A DNA stretch of 64,000 nucleotides from Whalleya microplaca (Eukaryota > Ascomycota > Sordariomycetes > Xylariales > Xylariaceae). Position 1 is the first letter of the stretch. Every line of letters starts with the position of its first letter. The notes under the pieces were generated by a model. The model had not been told where the DNA came from. It searched no databases and saw only the letters and a program-made list of their open reading frames with translations. Positions 1 to 11,965 of this stretch are shown here, piece after piece. Location of the stretch: NCBI GenBank assembly GCA_022497155.1, contig MU385726.1, forward strand, positions 372,001-436,000, read 5' to 3'. The position numbers and the translations under genes are program-made.

Positions 1-1878
1 TGGAGTGCAACTACTACACAGTCCAGCGTATAACATACACATTTACACCCTTATCCGCTTTGGAACCATCACCTTTCCCTCCCACGGCTCAGCGACCTAT
101 GGTTCTCCTAGTGTATCCTGTCTCGGTTAGCTTTCCACCCGGTACGCCGTCTATGAACCCCGCCCCAGATACCAGAAACCACACGGGGGGAAAGGAAGAA
201 ACGGGAATCAGGGAAGAGGAGGCAAAGGTTACTACTGACTAGAAGCCATATTTAAAAGCTTGATCATCTCCATTGTTGTCCGGGTGTGTTGGTATTCAAG
301 TGGCCCAAATGTCCTTGACATGCTTCCATAAAGGCTCCAGTGTGTGTGTATGTGTGGATGATCCAGTGACGTGTGTGTGTGCTCTTCTACTAATCCTGGG
401 CAAGTGTGTCCATGTGCGGAACCTAGTCCTAATAGTCCCAAGGGATGTTTCCAGCTCCGGTCGGAGCATTTCAAACGATCTCTAGGTGTTGACAAGTCCA
501 AGTGTATGAGGGCAGCAACCAAATGGCCATGGCCAGGGTAGTCCGGGATGATACGGAATGAAGCAATCCAGTGATCCTTTGCGGAAAAGCAGAGCAGAGC
601 AAATGCATATATACCTGCGGGAATCAGCTGAAACAAACGGTCTTACGCGAAGCGAAAGAGCTTGCCAGTGCGAAAGACCTTCGAGTGTACATGGAAGATT
701 ATGAACATGATGCGGTTGTCACGGCATAGAGCCTGTACGACGCAACAAGTATGGGAAATGGATATTCCTGTGGTGTAGCCAAAGGGTGGAAGTCTTACCT
801 GGGTGGCAGCTTCATCTCTTCTAATGCCAAACATGATATTCTTTTCGATTCATGACCTTATGAAGGTCGACAATCCAAGGCAGGCATGCCACATCCATAT
901 TGGTATTGCACAATGCGCTGGAAACTGTCCCGGTATGATAGTGTCTCCTGGATTTCCACTGGTAGTCCTTTCGCTGGAATGAGATCCATGGTCAAAATCC
1001 GGAAAGATCCATCTGGGCATCCTGAAGAACTTCCTCTGGGTAGAAAATGTTGTGAGTTGACGTGCCAGCCATACGTCCGCAAGGAAACCTGTGTTAGTAC
1101 AAAGCACGGCAGGGGAGCGAAACCATGGAAATACCAGGCAGAAAAAAGTTTAAAAGTTGGAAAAAAGCCTTCGCAGAGATTGGCGTATATATACAATCCG
1201 TCCAGTCTCACCTTGCTGTCCGGATCTCGAGCCCTATCTATTAGTAGAAACACCCCAACAATTCGCCAAACCGTAACCGGCCGTGGAAATCGCAGACCAG
1301 GAAATTAGACAAAATAAGTAGCCTCCATTGGCTGGACCCGGACAGCAAGCTGGCAGGAGTTGATCCGTTAAACGAGCACTAACCAAGAAAAATTCTTCTT
1401 TTCCATGCTGGCCCCTAGTCTGGTATAAAATGTGCAGCAAAGGCCAACTTTAAGAGGCATAGCAAAAACAACAGTCGTCATTCGATTGATTGGCCCACCC
1501 ATATGCAAGTCGTAACAAAACCCCTGTGGTAGTACGCCATATCCATTCTGGTCCCAAAAATCATGTGCGGAGTATTCGTAAAATAGCCGTCCCTTAGGGT
1601 AAAATGATGAACGGTCCAGGTCATAACGAGGTTCGGAAAGCATTATTCAAAGTCGCAAACTTGCAACTATGCGAGACACATGGCCTGCAAATTTCAAAAC
1701 CAGGTCTATTCCTTGGGATGAGAAAATTCCGGGAGATGAACCACAAGGGGATGTTGGAACTCCGAATATCCTGGGTAATCTCGTGGATGAAAGAAACAAT
1801 CATGAATAATCACACACAAGACGGACGTCTTGCGGCTCCTCTAGGGCCGCTGCACATTCCTCGGCAGGTTTGACGACT
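1..1878. other. Gene-free stretch, window edge to RfeG-like stop
   Basis: No convincing coding region. The open frames on the minus strand near 232-636 and 858-1253 lack family resemblance, start context or supporting splice sites. The part nearest 1878 is probably the 3' untranslated region of the minus-strand gene that ends at 1879. Confidence 0.5.
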
Positions 1879-3232
1879 TTATCGACGGGATTGCCGGTGA
1901 GCGTGTCTCGAATCAGTATGGCGGTCGACAGAGTCCCGGTCACGATTTCGCGACGACGATGATCCACTACTTGGCAGTTGAGCATTGGTTGTTGAAGCGG
2001 AAGCGCGAGAAGGAACAGGGGTGGTCTCATACTGTGGATCAGGTGCTGAAGGGTAGGAAGAGCCGGATGCTGGAGACGCTAAATAATCAGATACATACTT
2101 AAATATAGAGTATATCAATGGCCTGTAGTGTACGCACCGCGTCCAAAGAACGGATCTCTAGGGTGGGCTGCTGACACATAGGACGGGTTGGCAGGCGAAG
2201 AAGTCTGCGGGTAATAATTGTTGCCAGCTCCAGATGCTGAATAACCTTGAGGGGGAGGTGGTCCTGAGGTTGCATAAGTAGTCCTACTAGATGCCATGGT
2301 ACTACTAACAGGTACCCTCTGATCGCGGATATCACCTCTTGAATCTCTTGGGTATGAATCATACATCGGCTGGGGATTTGAGCCAGATACGGCCATATCT
2401 GCACCAACCACCTGGTATGGGGGGTCCTGGCTTCCCTGGACAAATCCGCCTCCGGCCATGGAGGGATGTCCGGTTGAATAAGTTACACCAGAAGGGGATT
2501 GGAACTGCGACGGCTGGACAGCATAACCAGGTTGTGCGCTATACCCACCCTGAGGATATTGTTGTGATGCAAATGACGAGCCAGAGGCTCCTGTGTAGCC
2601 CCCAGCGCCAGTACCTGGATATCTCGGGCCAGCATCACCATAAGGATCCCGGTTTGCATCCGACGGAAAACCAGTCTCGGTTGGTCCGTAGTACTGGCGC
2701 GACTGATGTGTGTCCGAATTGCGGTACTGGACTGCAGGGGAGTTAGATGGTCTGATATACATGGCATTCGAGTCTCTCGAGGCAATAGTACCTCCGGCGG
2801 TATTACTACGACTCGCCGATTGCTGCCTTCTCTCCTGTTCCCATCGGGCAGAATCTGCTTTTAAGTCTTCAATCATTGCCTGCAGTGCGGAGTCGAGTCA
2901 GCGACTAGTAGTGGCGTTGGAACTGGCGTTGAAACCCTAAGGAACTTACTGTTGTTAGATTACGGTATGCGTTGATGTAGTAACCCTGAATGATTTGACC
3001 GTTCTGAGGATTCTGCAATAGGGCTATGGTCAACGCTGAACTAGAAGTATCAGACTGGCATGGATCATACCTCGTATGTGCCAGGCCGAACGAGAGCATC
3101 GTTTCCTAGATAGCGACAGATGTCGGCCGTGATAACTTCACGGTCGATACCGTCTCTAGGTACGAAATACTCATTCTGGCGATTCTGAGGAGGTAGAGCA
3201 CTAGTGGCAGGAGGTCCTGGTCTTCTAGACAT
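1879..3232 (-). CDS. RfeG-like conserved fungal protein, 4 exons
   Basis: Predicted exons, in order of translation, are complement 3071-3232, 2950-3012, 2138-2879 and 1879-2078, giving 388 residues with frame kept across all three introns (the last is 59 bp, with donor GTGCGT and acceptor TTTAG). The first 80 or so residues form the compact conserved part, including the stretches NEYFVPRDGIDREVITADIC and QIIQGYYINAYRNLT, followed by a short charged helix (EDLKADSARWEQERRQQ). The rest is a low-complexity Gly/Ser/Pro/Tyr/Gln region ending in an Arg/Ser/Asp-rich tail. The N-terminus matches what I remember of proteins annotated in Aspergillus as putative transcription factor RfeG. That name rests on annotation habit, and I see no classical DNA-binding domain. 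The start at 3232 is chosen because the conserved block follows directly. Existence is well supported; function is uncertain. Confidence 0.8.
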
Positions 3233-6066
3233 GCTGTCTATGTGATGAAGGTTGCTCGCCGACGGTAATTAGGTAGAAAAGGAGAGGTCGACGACGACAA
3301 CGAGGACAACAAGTATGGATGAACAACAGAAGAATGGGCGCTCAAGAAGGATTGAGAAGGGTGGGTGGTGGGGAGGAGAAAAGGGCGACAGGTGCTTCTG
3401 CTGGTGGGTCTTCGATATGGGCCCGCGGCACAAGAAAAGTCCTACCGTACCGCACGAGGGGCCCTATTGGGGCAATTGACAGGGCACAACGGCTACACCC
3501 AGTTGGCTAGACAAGGATGATGGCGTGGCGTCAAGTCCAATCCTTAACGGGTGGCGACTGTGACCTAAAGGCTTGCAGGGGTCACACCACACGGCTAACC
3601 GCGAGCAGGTACTGTGCAGGAGAAACGGTGACTCTGCTGCTGGTGCTTGAACTTGCGGTGTCGAAGACTTGTTGGGTCAGTTAAACCTCGAGATGGAGGG
3701 AGAGGCGAGCCAGTTCGGGGAGAGATATGTCTATCAGGTGAGATTGAGGACTTCCTTCGGACAGGAGAGCAGGCCAATGGACTAGTTGTACGCCAATGCA
3801 GTGGAGCGGTATTACCGTGTAAGAGGGCGCGTGGGAGACTGTGGTTGGCCAAAGGGCAAGAGGATCTCTTATGCGAGGCCAGTAGTAGTAGACGAACATA
3901 GGAAGGTCAAGAACAGAGGCAAATCGAGTGGCACAGCAGGGCAGAACCTTGCAGTAAGTTGAGAGCCTGCAGGCCACTTTATTGACGAGCGTCCAAGATG
4001 CAGGCGGCTGTGGTAGATGCGTACTGCGTACACAGGCAGCGAATTGATATGTGTTGAAACGGAAAAGAGTGAGAAACAGAGGTGAAGGGATCAGCGACTT
4101 GTCCGACAAGCTGGGGATGATCGTCCGTTGCAGAGAGGGGTTGGTTGAACATCGAAAAAATAAAAAGACCCTGTCCCCGTCTAAAAATTCCAACTAAAAT
4201 CTAGACTTTAGGCTCCAAGGCGCCCAAGCAGCCAAGTAGCCCCTGGACAAGTGTGGCTGGTGAGACTGGACGGCCTCTAACAATATTTCCAAAACAGGAT
4301 GGATGGCTGTGGCTTTGGCTCTTTCATGAGATCGCACACAATGTTTTCTAGTAGGGATCACTTTTTTGTGGCGACCGGTCATTCGCACAGATAGCTTCGA
4401 CTTTCGTCGTGCCAAACAACGGCGACCGAAGATGATTTCAGGAAACGAGCCGCTGGCACGGCTTTCACACAAAAGTTGGCCTCAAGGGAACTGACCGAGG
4501 AACACTTGTGTCGCAGTTTGGCACTTTTGGCTGAGCCGTCGGTGGAGTCGCCAGGAATAGCGTGCTAGTATTGTACTAATGATTCGGTAACCCTATTCGG
4601 GCTGGGGCTGACTGCTCAGGATACACCAGTTTAGGTAGGTTTAGGTGTTGGAAATGGGCCAAAAAGAAGAGAAAGACCTTTCTCAGTAGAAAGCTTCACG
4701 GGCAAGAGAACAGGTCTCCCCAGTTCCTATATACACACATCGTCTGAATTTGGCACAATCCTCATCCATTAGGAGGACACGGTCTGATTTGCCTTGTTCT
4801 ATTCGTCTGCCGACCTGGTTGATACCCTATTGACCCAGGCCTTCCTTGATGAAAAGAGGATACCATATTGTGTAGGAGAGGCCTTTGCTACATAGGTAAG
4901 GATAAGAGTGCCATCGACTTTTGACTGGACCGCAGCTGTCGTCATGGGGAGGTGTAATCTAGAGCGGCTTCATTCTCAGTGGACAGAGAAATAGGAATGG
5001 GTACCGCTACTTAGGAATGGTCTCATCCGCTTGAAGCGAGTGAACACTCGGCGGCCGTGAAAGAAAAAAAGGACCAAACAGAGACGTGGCAGCATTGTGA
5101 AAAAAGCAGGCTGAAAAGGCCAGGATTTGCCTGCCTTTGACGTTGGGTATCAATGCACCTAGGCCTAAAGAGTAGCGGCGGCTGCATCGTTGGGTACCTA
5201 AAAGGTCTCGGGTCAGCCAATCAATGCCGGCTTCGCTCCATTTCTTGTGACATCCATGATGACAATGCTGAATATTGGTGAGCTCGAAAGCCGGTTAGGT
5301 TGCCTTGTGACGCCACTCACTTCAATTTGGAACTTCCCAATTCCCTTCGTACCTGTCAAACTGCATCCAGATGCAAAGCAGTGAATCCAATCCCTCGCTC
5401 AATATTGCCGCGGCCTGCTCCGTGCTGTCGTACAACTTGGCTTCAAGAGCCTCTTGAAATCCTCAAGGGTTCGAGCATGCCGGTTTGGTTTGACGTCGTA
5501 AGCGGTACTCCTGAAGTTTGCGCCTGTTAGTTATATCATCATTCCAGTCCTAAAGTACGGAGTACGGCTTTGAATTTTCGCGCCGACTGTATCGGAATAG
5601 GCTCTTGACCAGAAGATAAGGACACAAAGCACGAGCGGCGGCTGCACCACTCAAGGTCTGAAGCGGCCCCCCAAACTCGCAGCGCGAGCATTCTCCTGTA
5701 CCTCAGTGGGCCTGCAGACCGATACTTCTTTATTCCGTTGGTCCAATTGTGCTCCCGTGCCGGGTTCCTGAATACTTGGCCCGTTTACTGCTTCCCGTTG
5801 TACTCAGCGCCTCGCAGCACCATCAATGATCACTGGTTTCTTTGTTCTAGCCCGCCGCATATCAAAATAGCTCCTGTAGATAGTGCCCAAGATACGTGAA
5901 AAGCATATAGGATGGACCTGCTGTTCCAAAATGCATTCGATATTCACGAGTTCCTGTTGCGCACCACTAATGGTAGGGCCACCTCGCCTAGGCTGATAGA
6001 TAGGACAGAAGGCCGGGAACGCCTTTGCACAATGTAGCATTCGCTTCGGGTGTTAACGCCATGGAT
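3233..6066. other. Long spacer upstream of the RfeG-like gene
   Basis: About 2.8 kb between the RfeG-like start and the polymerase eta stop. It contains several stop-interrupted short frames on both strands (the longest is complement 3681-4193), none with recognisable domains. It probably holds the RfeG-like promoter and long leader and the 3' region of the polymerase gene. No RNA gene or repeat array was seen. Confidence 0.4.
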
Positions 6067-8058
6067 TCATCCAAACTTCAATTTTCTCTGCCCATGCTCG
6101 AGCTTCTTACTAGAAGTACCTCTTGTGGATTTATTGGAAGATGCATCTGCACTTTTCTGGCTGCGCGGGACCGTCGACTGACTAGCAAATGTTTGTTTGC
6201 CACGTTCTTCGTTCTGAAGGTCTTGGGCAAAGTGCCAGTCGAGGTGGCTTTGTAGTCCCTCGGAGTCTTCAAGCCTTGCATTGCAGCGCGTACACATGTA
6301 ATCAGTGATTGGTTTGTGGCTTCCCGTTTGGGCTGAAAGTGGCCCCTTTCCCACATTCAGGGTGTTCTCCGTACCTATGAAGCTATCATTAATGTTCTCT
6401 TCAGCATCTCGACCAAAAGAGTTTTCCCTCTTGGGAAAGAAACGCTGAATTCCAGGGTTGTCAACCCGTCGTTTCTTCTCCGGTCGTTCATGCGCAGATG
6501 ATTCCATTGAAGGGTCCCGAGTGGTAGATTTCGATCCACGTGCTTCGTCGCCTTTCAATAAGAAAGCACCTATACCCATGTTGCCAGTCACGCCGTCTTC
6601 AAACCCCCCGACACTCAAGCTGAGATTGGCACAAGGCCACACTCTCCCTTCTAGGATGATTTGACTAAGGAGATTCTTGGCAAGATCGAATAGAGTTGCC
6701 TCATCGAGAGTCTTGCCTTGAGGAATGCCGCTAGAACGCGAGCGGGTCTGACCGCCATGGCGGTGATGGAGGTTGATTGTCTTTGGGCGTCTTTTGTTTT
6801 CGAGGACTCCCTCCTCCACCAATCGTGAAAAAATATCGGCGGCAAAGATTCTAAGCCACTTGACGGCTTGTTCGTAGTTGTTAACACTGGGTCGGAAGGA
6901 CTTAGCAGACAGCATCGACTTGATCTGTGTTCGTGAGTTGACCTCGCTCGAGTCAATGCCACGGATCGTACTGTAGAGCCAGACTCCCGTATCATCGCCA
7001 AGCTTGAGCTTCATCTGCTCCACTGACACCAACAGCAAATCTTTGATCGTCTCCGTCTTGAAAGTCGACAAAACCTGGTCACCAAGCTTACCCCCTAAAT
7101 TTCGGATCTTAGTGAACTTCATATCAGACAGGAAATTCTGCACGGCCCGATTGCGTATGACAGTCTGCTGGTTGGGCTTCTTGTAGCCAGAGCCCAACTT
7201 ACTCAGCATTTTATTACCCGCGATGCCTGCAGAACAGGTATATCGCAGTGTTCGACGAATCTCAGCTCGTATATCCCGAACGATCTCTGACCCAACAAGG
7301 ATAGCTATGTCATCCCAGTCTGGATCGTCGATTTCGAGTGCAGCATCTTCGAGATCCACGAGAGCATCAGCCTGCCAGTCGAGGGCTGTCACTGAGGGGA
7401 GGGGTAATTTCTCCGTGGGGTCATCATACGGAGGGGGAGTATTCAGCTCTGGGTATCTTTTAAGTAGAATAGAGTGTACTTGCGCAGATAGGTCTAGAAA
7501 GACCTCATCTATGCTAGCTTTTTCAACCCGCTGTAAATTAGAAGGAAGTCTCTCCTTGATTAATGAAAGAATCCGTCGTGACTCAAGCCTGTAAGGATCC
7601 AGTGAGACCTTGTGGGTTCCTATATGGGAGGGGGCATCGTCGTGGTACGCCCATTTTTCATCACCTTCTTTCCAAGTCGCAACATGCTGTGCAATAAGCC
7701 GCGGGCAGAGCTTTTTGGCGTCCGTCACAGTGCAATGTCGGCCTATGCCAAACTCGCGTGCGGGATAATTGACAGCAATTAGCCCCTGCCTATGATCTGT
7801 GAGCCAATGATGCAAGGGAGCGCACACGGAAAGGAGCAGTATATACCACTGCTGGACAGCCAGAGGTTGGTCCTCAGCAATACCTAAGCGTACCCCTTCG
7901 CATTGAGCATAGAACGCATCTAAATCAATGTGGGCAATGACGCGCAAGGGCGACGAAGTGGAGTAAGATGCTAATAACCCCAATTGTCTATAGGTGAATT
8001 GGGATTTCCGTCGCCCAGTGCCGTGCATTGGCGACGAGGTCTGGAATGGGGAAGACAT
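6067..8058 (-). CDS. RAD30: DNA polymerase eta (Rad30), Y-family translesion polymerase
   Basis: Translesion polymerase that bypasses UV photoproducts in the nucleus, recruited by PCNA and ubiquitin. One intron, complement 7790-7846 (57 bp, donor GTATAT, acceptor CATAG), is removed to give AVQQWQGLIAVNYPAREFGI and a 644-residue protein. The intron is a multiple of three with no stop, so the unspliced frame reads through. Visible motifs in spliced numbering: catalytic IDLDAFYA (D45, D47), SIDEV (D165, E166), the YTCSAGIAGNKMLSKL block of the palm/thumb, and the little-finger region. A UBZ-type C2H2 finger has C570, C573, H586 and H590. A noncanonical PCNA-binding motif, NPGIQRFF (about residues 515-522), has Asn in place of the usual Gln. 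The tail ends QRKLKFG, which faintly resembles a second PCNA motif. Length and domain order fit fungal Pol eta. Confidence 0.96.
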   Translation of the reverse strand: MSSPFQTSSPMHGTGRRKSQFTYRQLGLLASYSTSSPLRVIAHIDLDAFYAQCEGVRLGIAEDQPLAVQQWYILLLSVCAPLHHWLTDHRQGLIAVNYPAREFGIGRHCTVTDAKKLCPRLIAQHVATWKEGDEKWAYHDDAPSHIGTHKVSLDPYRLESRRILSLIKERLPSNLQRVEKASIDEVFLDLSAQVHSILLKRYPELNTPPPYDDPTEKLPLPSVTALDWQADALVDLEDAALEIDDPDWDDIAILVGSEIVRDIRAEIRRTLRYTCSAGIAGNKMLSKLGSGYKKPNQQTVIRNRAVQNFLSDMKFTKIRNLGGKLGDQVLSTFKTETIKDLLLVSVEQMKLKLGDDTGVWLYSTIRGIDSSEVNSRTQIKSMLSAKSFRPSVNNYEQAVKWLRIFAADIFSRLVEEGVLENKRRPKTINLHHRHGGQTRSRSSGIPQGKTLDEATLFDLAKNLLSQIILEGRVWPCANLSLSVGGFEDGVTGNMGIGAFLLKGDEARGSKSTTRDPSMESSAHERPEKKRRVDNPGIQRFFPKRENSFGRDAEENINDSFIGTENTLNVGKGPLSAQTGSHKPITDYMCTRCNARLEDSEGLQSHLDWHFAQDLQNEERGKQTFASQSTVPRSQKSADASSNKSTRGTSSKKLEHGQRKLKFG

Positions 8059-11000
8059 TGCTAAGAAGACCGAGCGACTACCGGTAGACGGCAGCGTAGC
8101 GGAATGGGATTAGGCGAGCAACGGAGCTCTTCACGCAATTCATGGTTGTGCAGTAAGGATTTGAGGCTCAGCCAAGACGACATCGGCCCGGATAATCTGA
8201 TGGTTGAAAAGAATTTCGGAGCCGGGACGAGTTGCAAATGGTAGATGGAAGGATTCGATTCGGGAAGAGACGCGCCCGCGACTAGGACACGGACGCGGAC
8301 GCGCTTTGCCCTTTAGGTACCTACACTTATACGAAAAAATGGGGCAACAGGGCATACGTCAACTACCACCCCCTTTCCACCACTCAAACCTTCCGAACAA
8401 TACCAACCGATCTCATTCGTCATCACCACATGACACAAGAGAAAGAGTCCTGATCAAGGGAATTAGTTTAAAATGGTTGGTTTTTGATCTGATAACTGTT
8501 TCTGAGTTACCAAAGCAATTGATTGGCTCCTTTATATCGTTGGATCCTGTCTTCGATTCGCTTTTCTGACTCGTTACGGGACACCGAGTATATATATACC
8601 TATACTAGCTACAACCCGTCACATGAAGCGGGATTATGCGTCCCCAGTTTCAGCATTCCCTCCCGAAATTTCATCCCCATATATCTTCTAGAATGTAACT
8701 CTATGCGCGTTCTTGTTGAAGTGTAGTGTCGTCTTGTAGGGAAGGCCTGGTATCGATTCGTCGACTAGAATGGGTGCAGACGTCCTCTTCGGGAAATTCG
8801 CTGATGTGCTCCAAAGCCTCAGTTTCATCTGGTGTTCAAGCCAATCCAATCCCATGTGCAGAATTCTGCATCGAAATTACATGTACCCCACAGCCCATTA
8901 ACCCGTTTCTCATATCGACTTTTGCATCCTTGGATCATGACTGATCTGGTCAGTGTAAAAGCATACGCTATCCTCATTGGAGAAGACCATCTCGCAACAT
9001 GCCGGTCAACTTATCAGGGTCGAATGATGACGGAAAAGCACGGTGTATCTTGTCGGAGAGCAGAGTTCAACGTTGCGCCATGCTCTAGATGCGGCTTAGA
9101 TCGCTGAAGACTCGTGACACCGTATATCTACATCACCCACTTACACTACTAATAGGGCATTTCTTGTCCACATTGTTTCCGCGGTTCGCGGCCTTCTCGA
9201 ATCACAGCTGACTAACGATGTGAGGCTCTACACACAAACAATGGAGGGTCGTAATGGGCCAGGGCCTTGTCGGAATTCCTAGGTATATTTCGCCGAGTTC
9301 GGTGGCCTTTTAAGCACCCTTCTTACGGTAATCATAGGCTAGATGCTCGGCACGGCCGTACACATCTCACGGAGATGCCGTGTGTAAGGCCCAGCGGGAT
9401 GGTTCTCCTACTATTAGTGTTGAAGGAATGCAGTGCTAGTCAAGCAGTGCTTCACCGGTGCTGATGACTGCCGCTCTTTGCTACCTTATATGCTTTGGCA
9501 ACGACACTGACTGCAAGCTGCGACCTTGGTAAATCGGCGGATTTGCTAGCACATGCGAAGTGGAGAGTGACGTTTACCGTGAGGCTCTTACGTAGGTGTA
9601 GCCAGGGGTGTCCAACGGTCGGTCCTACGGAGAAGCTTCGCTACATTCTACATCACCAAAATTTGCAGCGAGGCTTCCAGCCAGACAAGTAATAGCTATA
9701 CTACGTGCAAGAGTCTGCGCGTTGCCAAGTCTTCTTTTGGCGGAATCAAGTCTCGGCTCCTAGGGTAGTCCTAGGACTTCACTCGAATCACCTGAGAGGA
9801 GCCTCCCCCTGAGCTCGTCCCCGACTTTACGGTGAGATGAATCCGGCTCGAGTCACAATGCCACCATCGACCCCCACGTTGTATATACCGATAGGAATCA
9901 CTAGGTGATACGAATCTTACCGTGGCTGCCGATTTGTTCAAGTTGACAATCTGCCGCTAGACTGTCTCTTCCGCTAGTTGAGCGCGTGTATGTGAAACAT
10001 GGCTGGTAAGGCTTAATGATGGGGTTCAGCCTCTTGTTACAGTACAAGCCATCTCTCTCTTATGTAAACTCTCATAGCAATATAAATACAAGCTGCCGAG
10101 ATCAAATTTAACTCAGCTACAATCTTAAAATTCATTAATCGATGTTACGTAACATACTCTCACGCCTAACTAGCTTTTGGGGGCCAAGCTGGGTGCCTTA
10201 GAGTGGCGATTTGCGAATTGAGATCATGATAATGGCAAATGATCACCCCGACATTCAGGGTCGATATTCGGCGTAAGGGCTCTTCGTAGAAAGATACTCC
10301 GCCTCAGTAAGATATACTTACGCCTCGACTCGGGACCGTCCAGTCGGGTTCAGGAGTCAGGTGGTCAGAACGGTCAGCGAACGCGAGGCTCTGGAAAACT
10401 ACTTCACGCATGCATCTTTAAGCATTTTCAGAGCTGTATATTACTCACCTGTACTTAGAATTCCTTCATGGTTTTCCTAGTCGAAGAGAGCATGGAGCTT
10501 AAGAGATTCAAGTCACTGCCAAAAAAGCCAAGGCAGTAAAGGGGCCGTAGGATTTATTTTCAACATGATATTACGCCCCAAGTGGTATACCATGGGGGCA
10601 TTTAGAAAGTCTGAAAGGCGTAGCTCTCTCATACCACGATTGTGATTTGGGAGCACAACGTAATCTACGTTGTCGACCTAGCTGCCCGTGATCCTTCGCG
10701 CATGCGCTCCGCCAGCGTTACGACGGTTTCACAGTTGATAGGACTTGAAGTAAAGCTGTACTGCCATGATAGCTCGATGCTTCTGTGTGGTTCTCTATCC
10801 GAGAAAGGCAAGGAACGTGACAATCGCCTTATTTTGCCTCGCCATCTCCAGGATTTTCTTGCATGAAGTCTGTAGAGTTATGAATGGACCTGCCCTTTTC
10901 GATTGAACGCATACCTCGGGCATTCCAAATGAATCGTATAATAGCCCAGACTATTAGGACGGAGGTGTTCATTATCTAGAACCTACGCCGTTTGGGGTGA

Positions 11001-11714
11001 AGTTCGTAGCGGATGCCCTCCGGTAAAAAGGAGGGAGTTCGGCACGGTCCGTTCTTTCAGCTCCTTTCCTTGAATCTCTTCATCATGGAATAGGTTAGTT
11101 TCTGTCTTAGCATTGAGTCCCATTGGTAGAATGTTCATTTTGAGATATTCAGCGCCGCGATTACACATCTCCACTAGCTCTTGGAAACCGTTTTCGTCAT
11201 CATCCATCGTATGCAAGAACCAAAACCAGCAATGAATCTTCAGAATTGGGATCCTAGACAGTTACACAGCTCGGAGATCCGTGTACAGCTTCCTTATAGA
11301 TGCTAGTCGAGACATCGATGCCATCACCTCATCCGTAATCCTCGGGAAGTCTCGTTTGACAGCGCGGGTGATGAGGGAAATTGGGGGTCAATCTGTGCGG
11401 CTCTGCGGTCTTTCTTTGCCTCAGAGACCTCCTTTCGACTCTCTCTCAGTAGAGAGTCGGAGTAAATCGACATTGCGGCTCTTGTGCCGTCAAATTTGGT
11501 GCATCGTGAGCGTAGGCCTCTGTTGTATAAAGACCCATCGAGAAACTCGTTGAAGTAAGTCAAACATAGCTTCAATACCATAGCATACCATATTGATCAC
11601 TCTACTTCCTCTTTCCTGATCACGATATTGCCTCGAGCATCTCTCCGCTAGTCTTACTCTGTCTCACGGGCATTCGCTTGAATCACTACATCACACCGCA
11701 CATTCTCCAGTACA
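8059..11714. other. Gene-poor spacer with possible relics
   Basis: About 3.6 kb without a confident gene. It includes the polymerase eta promoter side, a short plus-strand frame ending at 9107 whose tail carries a Cys pattern like the small zinc-ribbon genes nearby, and two protein-like minus-strand frames at 10983-11216 and 11324-11581 (listed separately). Nothing else could be supported. Confidence 0.4.
10983..11581 (-). pseudogene. Two protein-like open frames, possible remnant of one unknown gene
   Basis: Complement 11324-11581 starts with ATG and reads 85 residues with a charged middle (SRKEVSEAKKDRRAAQ). The next frame over it continues as a plausible helix (DFPRITDEVMASMSRLASI) and stops near 11270. 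Complement 10983-11216 reads 77 residues, starting MHTMDDDENGFQELVEMCNR. Composition and codon choice look protein-like in all three pieces, but no single frame or clear intron joins them and I do not recognise the family. This could be a frameshifted relic, two tiny genes, or chance. Confidence 0.22.
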
Positions 11715-11965
11715 ATGTATGAAAACACCTTCATCCTTGGGTTTTCACCTAACAAATCTTTAGGAGCGACAGAGAGAATTCTCCAGACATCGATGATGGG
11801 CAGACTGGGCCTGACGTTGACAACCCCATCTATGAAACAAGCAGCAAGATCAAATGCTGCGAATGTGACGAAGAAGATTACTTCGAGTACATGACCGACG
11901 AGTCAGACGCAAAGTGCAAGGGATGCGGTCATCATAAATGTAGTTCTTGTGATGATAACGTTTGA
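11715..11965 (+). CDS. Small zinc-ribbon-like protein with a start codon split by an intron
   Basis: The open frame 11764-11965 ends in a dense cysteine pattern: KCCECDEEDY, then CKGCGHHKCSSC just before the stop, i.e. CCxC - about 20 residues - CxxCxHxxCxxC, the spacing of a two-knuckle zinc site. No in-frame ATG precedes this frame without a stop (TAA at 11750). A strong intron, 11717-11763 (donor GTATGA, branch CACCTAAC, acceptor TTTAG, 47 bp), joins AT at 11715-11716 to G at 11764. This makes ATG AGC GAC and the start MSDRENSPDIDDGQ. The resulting protein is 67 residues, acidic at its N-terminus. An alternative is initiation at the unspliced ATG at 11715, which meets a stop at 11750 after 12 codons. 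Function unknown; small Cys-rich proteins of this form are common as hypothetical proteins in Pezizomycotina. A gene with the same pattern lies at 17737. Confidence 0.6.

Noticed and set aside
3681..4193. 170-codon minus-strand frame upstream of the RfeG-like gene
   Set aside because: Low-quality protein composition and no family resemblance; probably leader or promoter DNA of the neighbouring gene.
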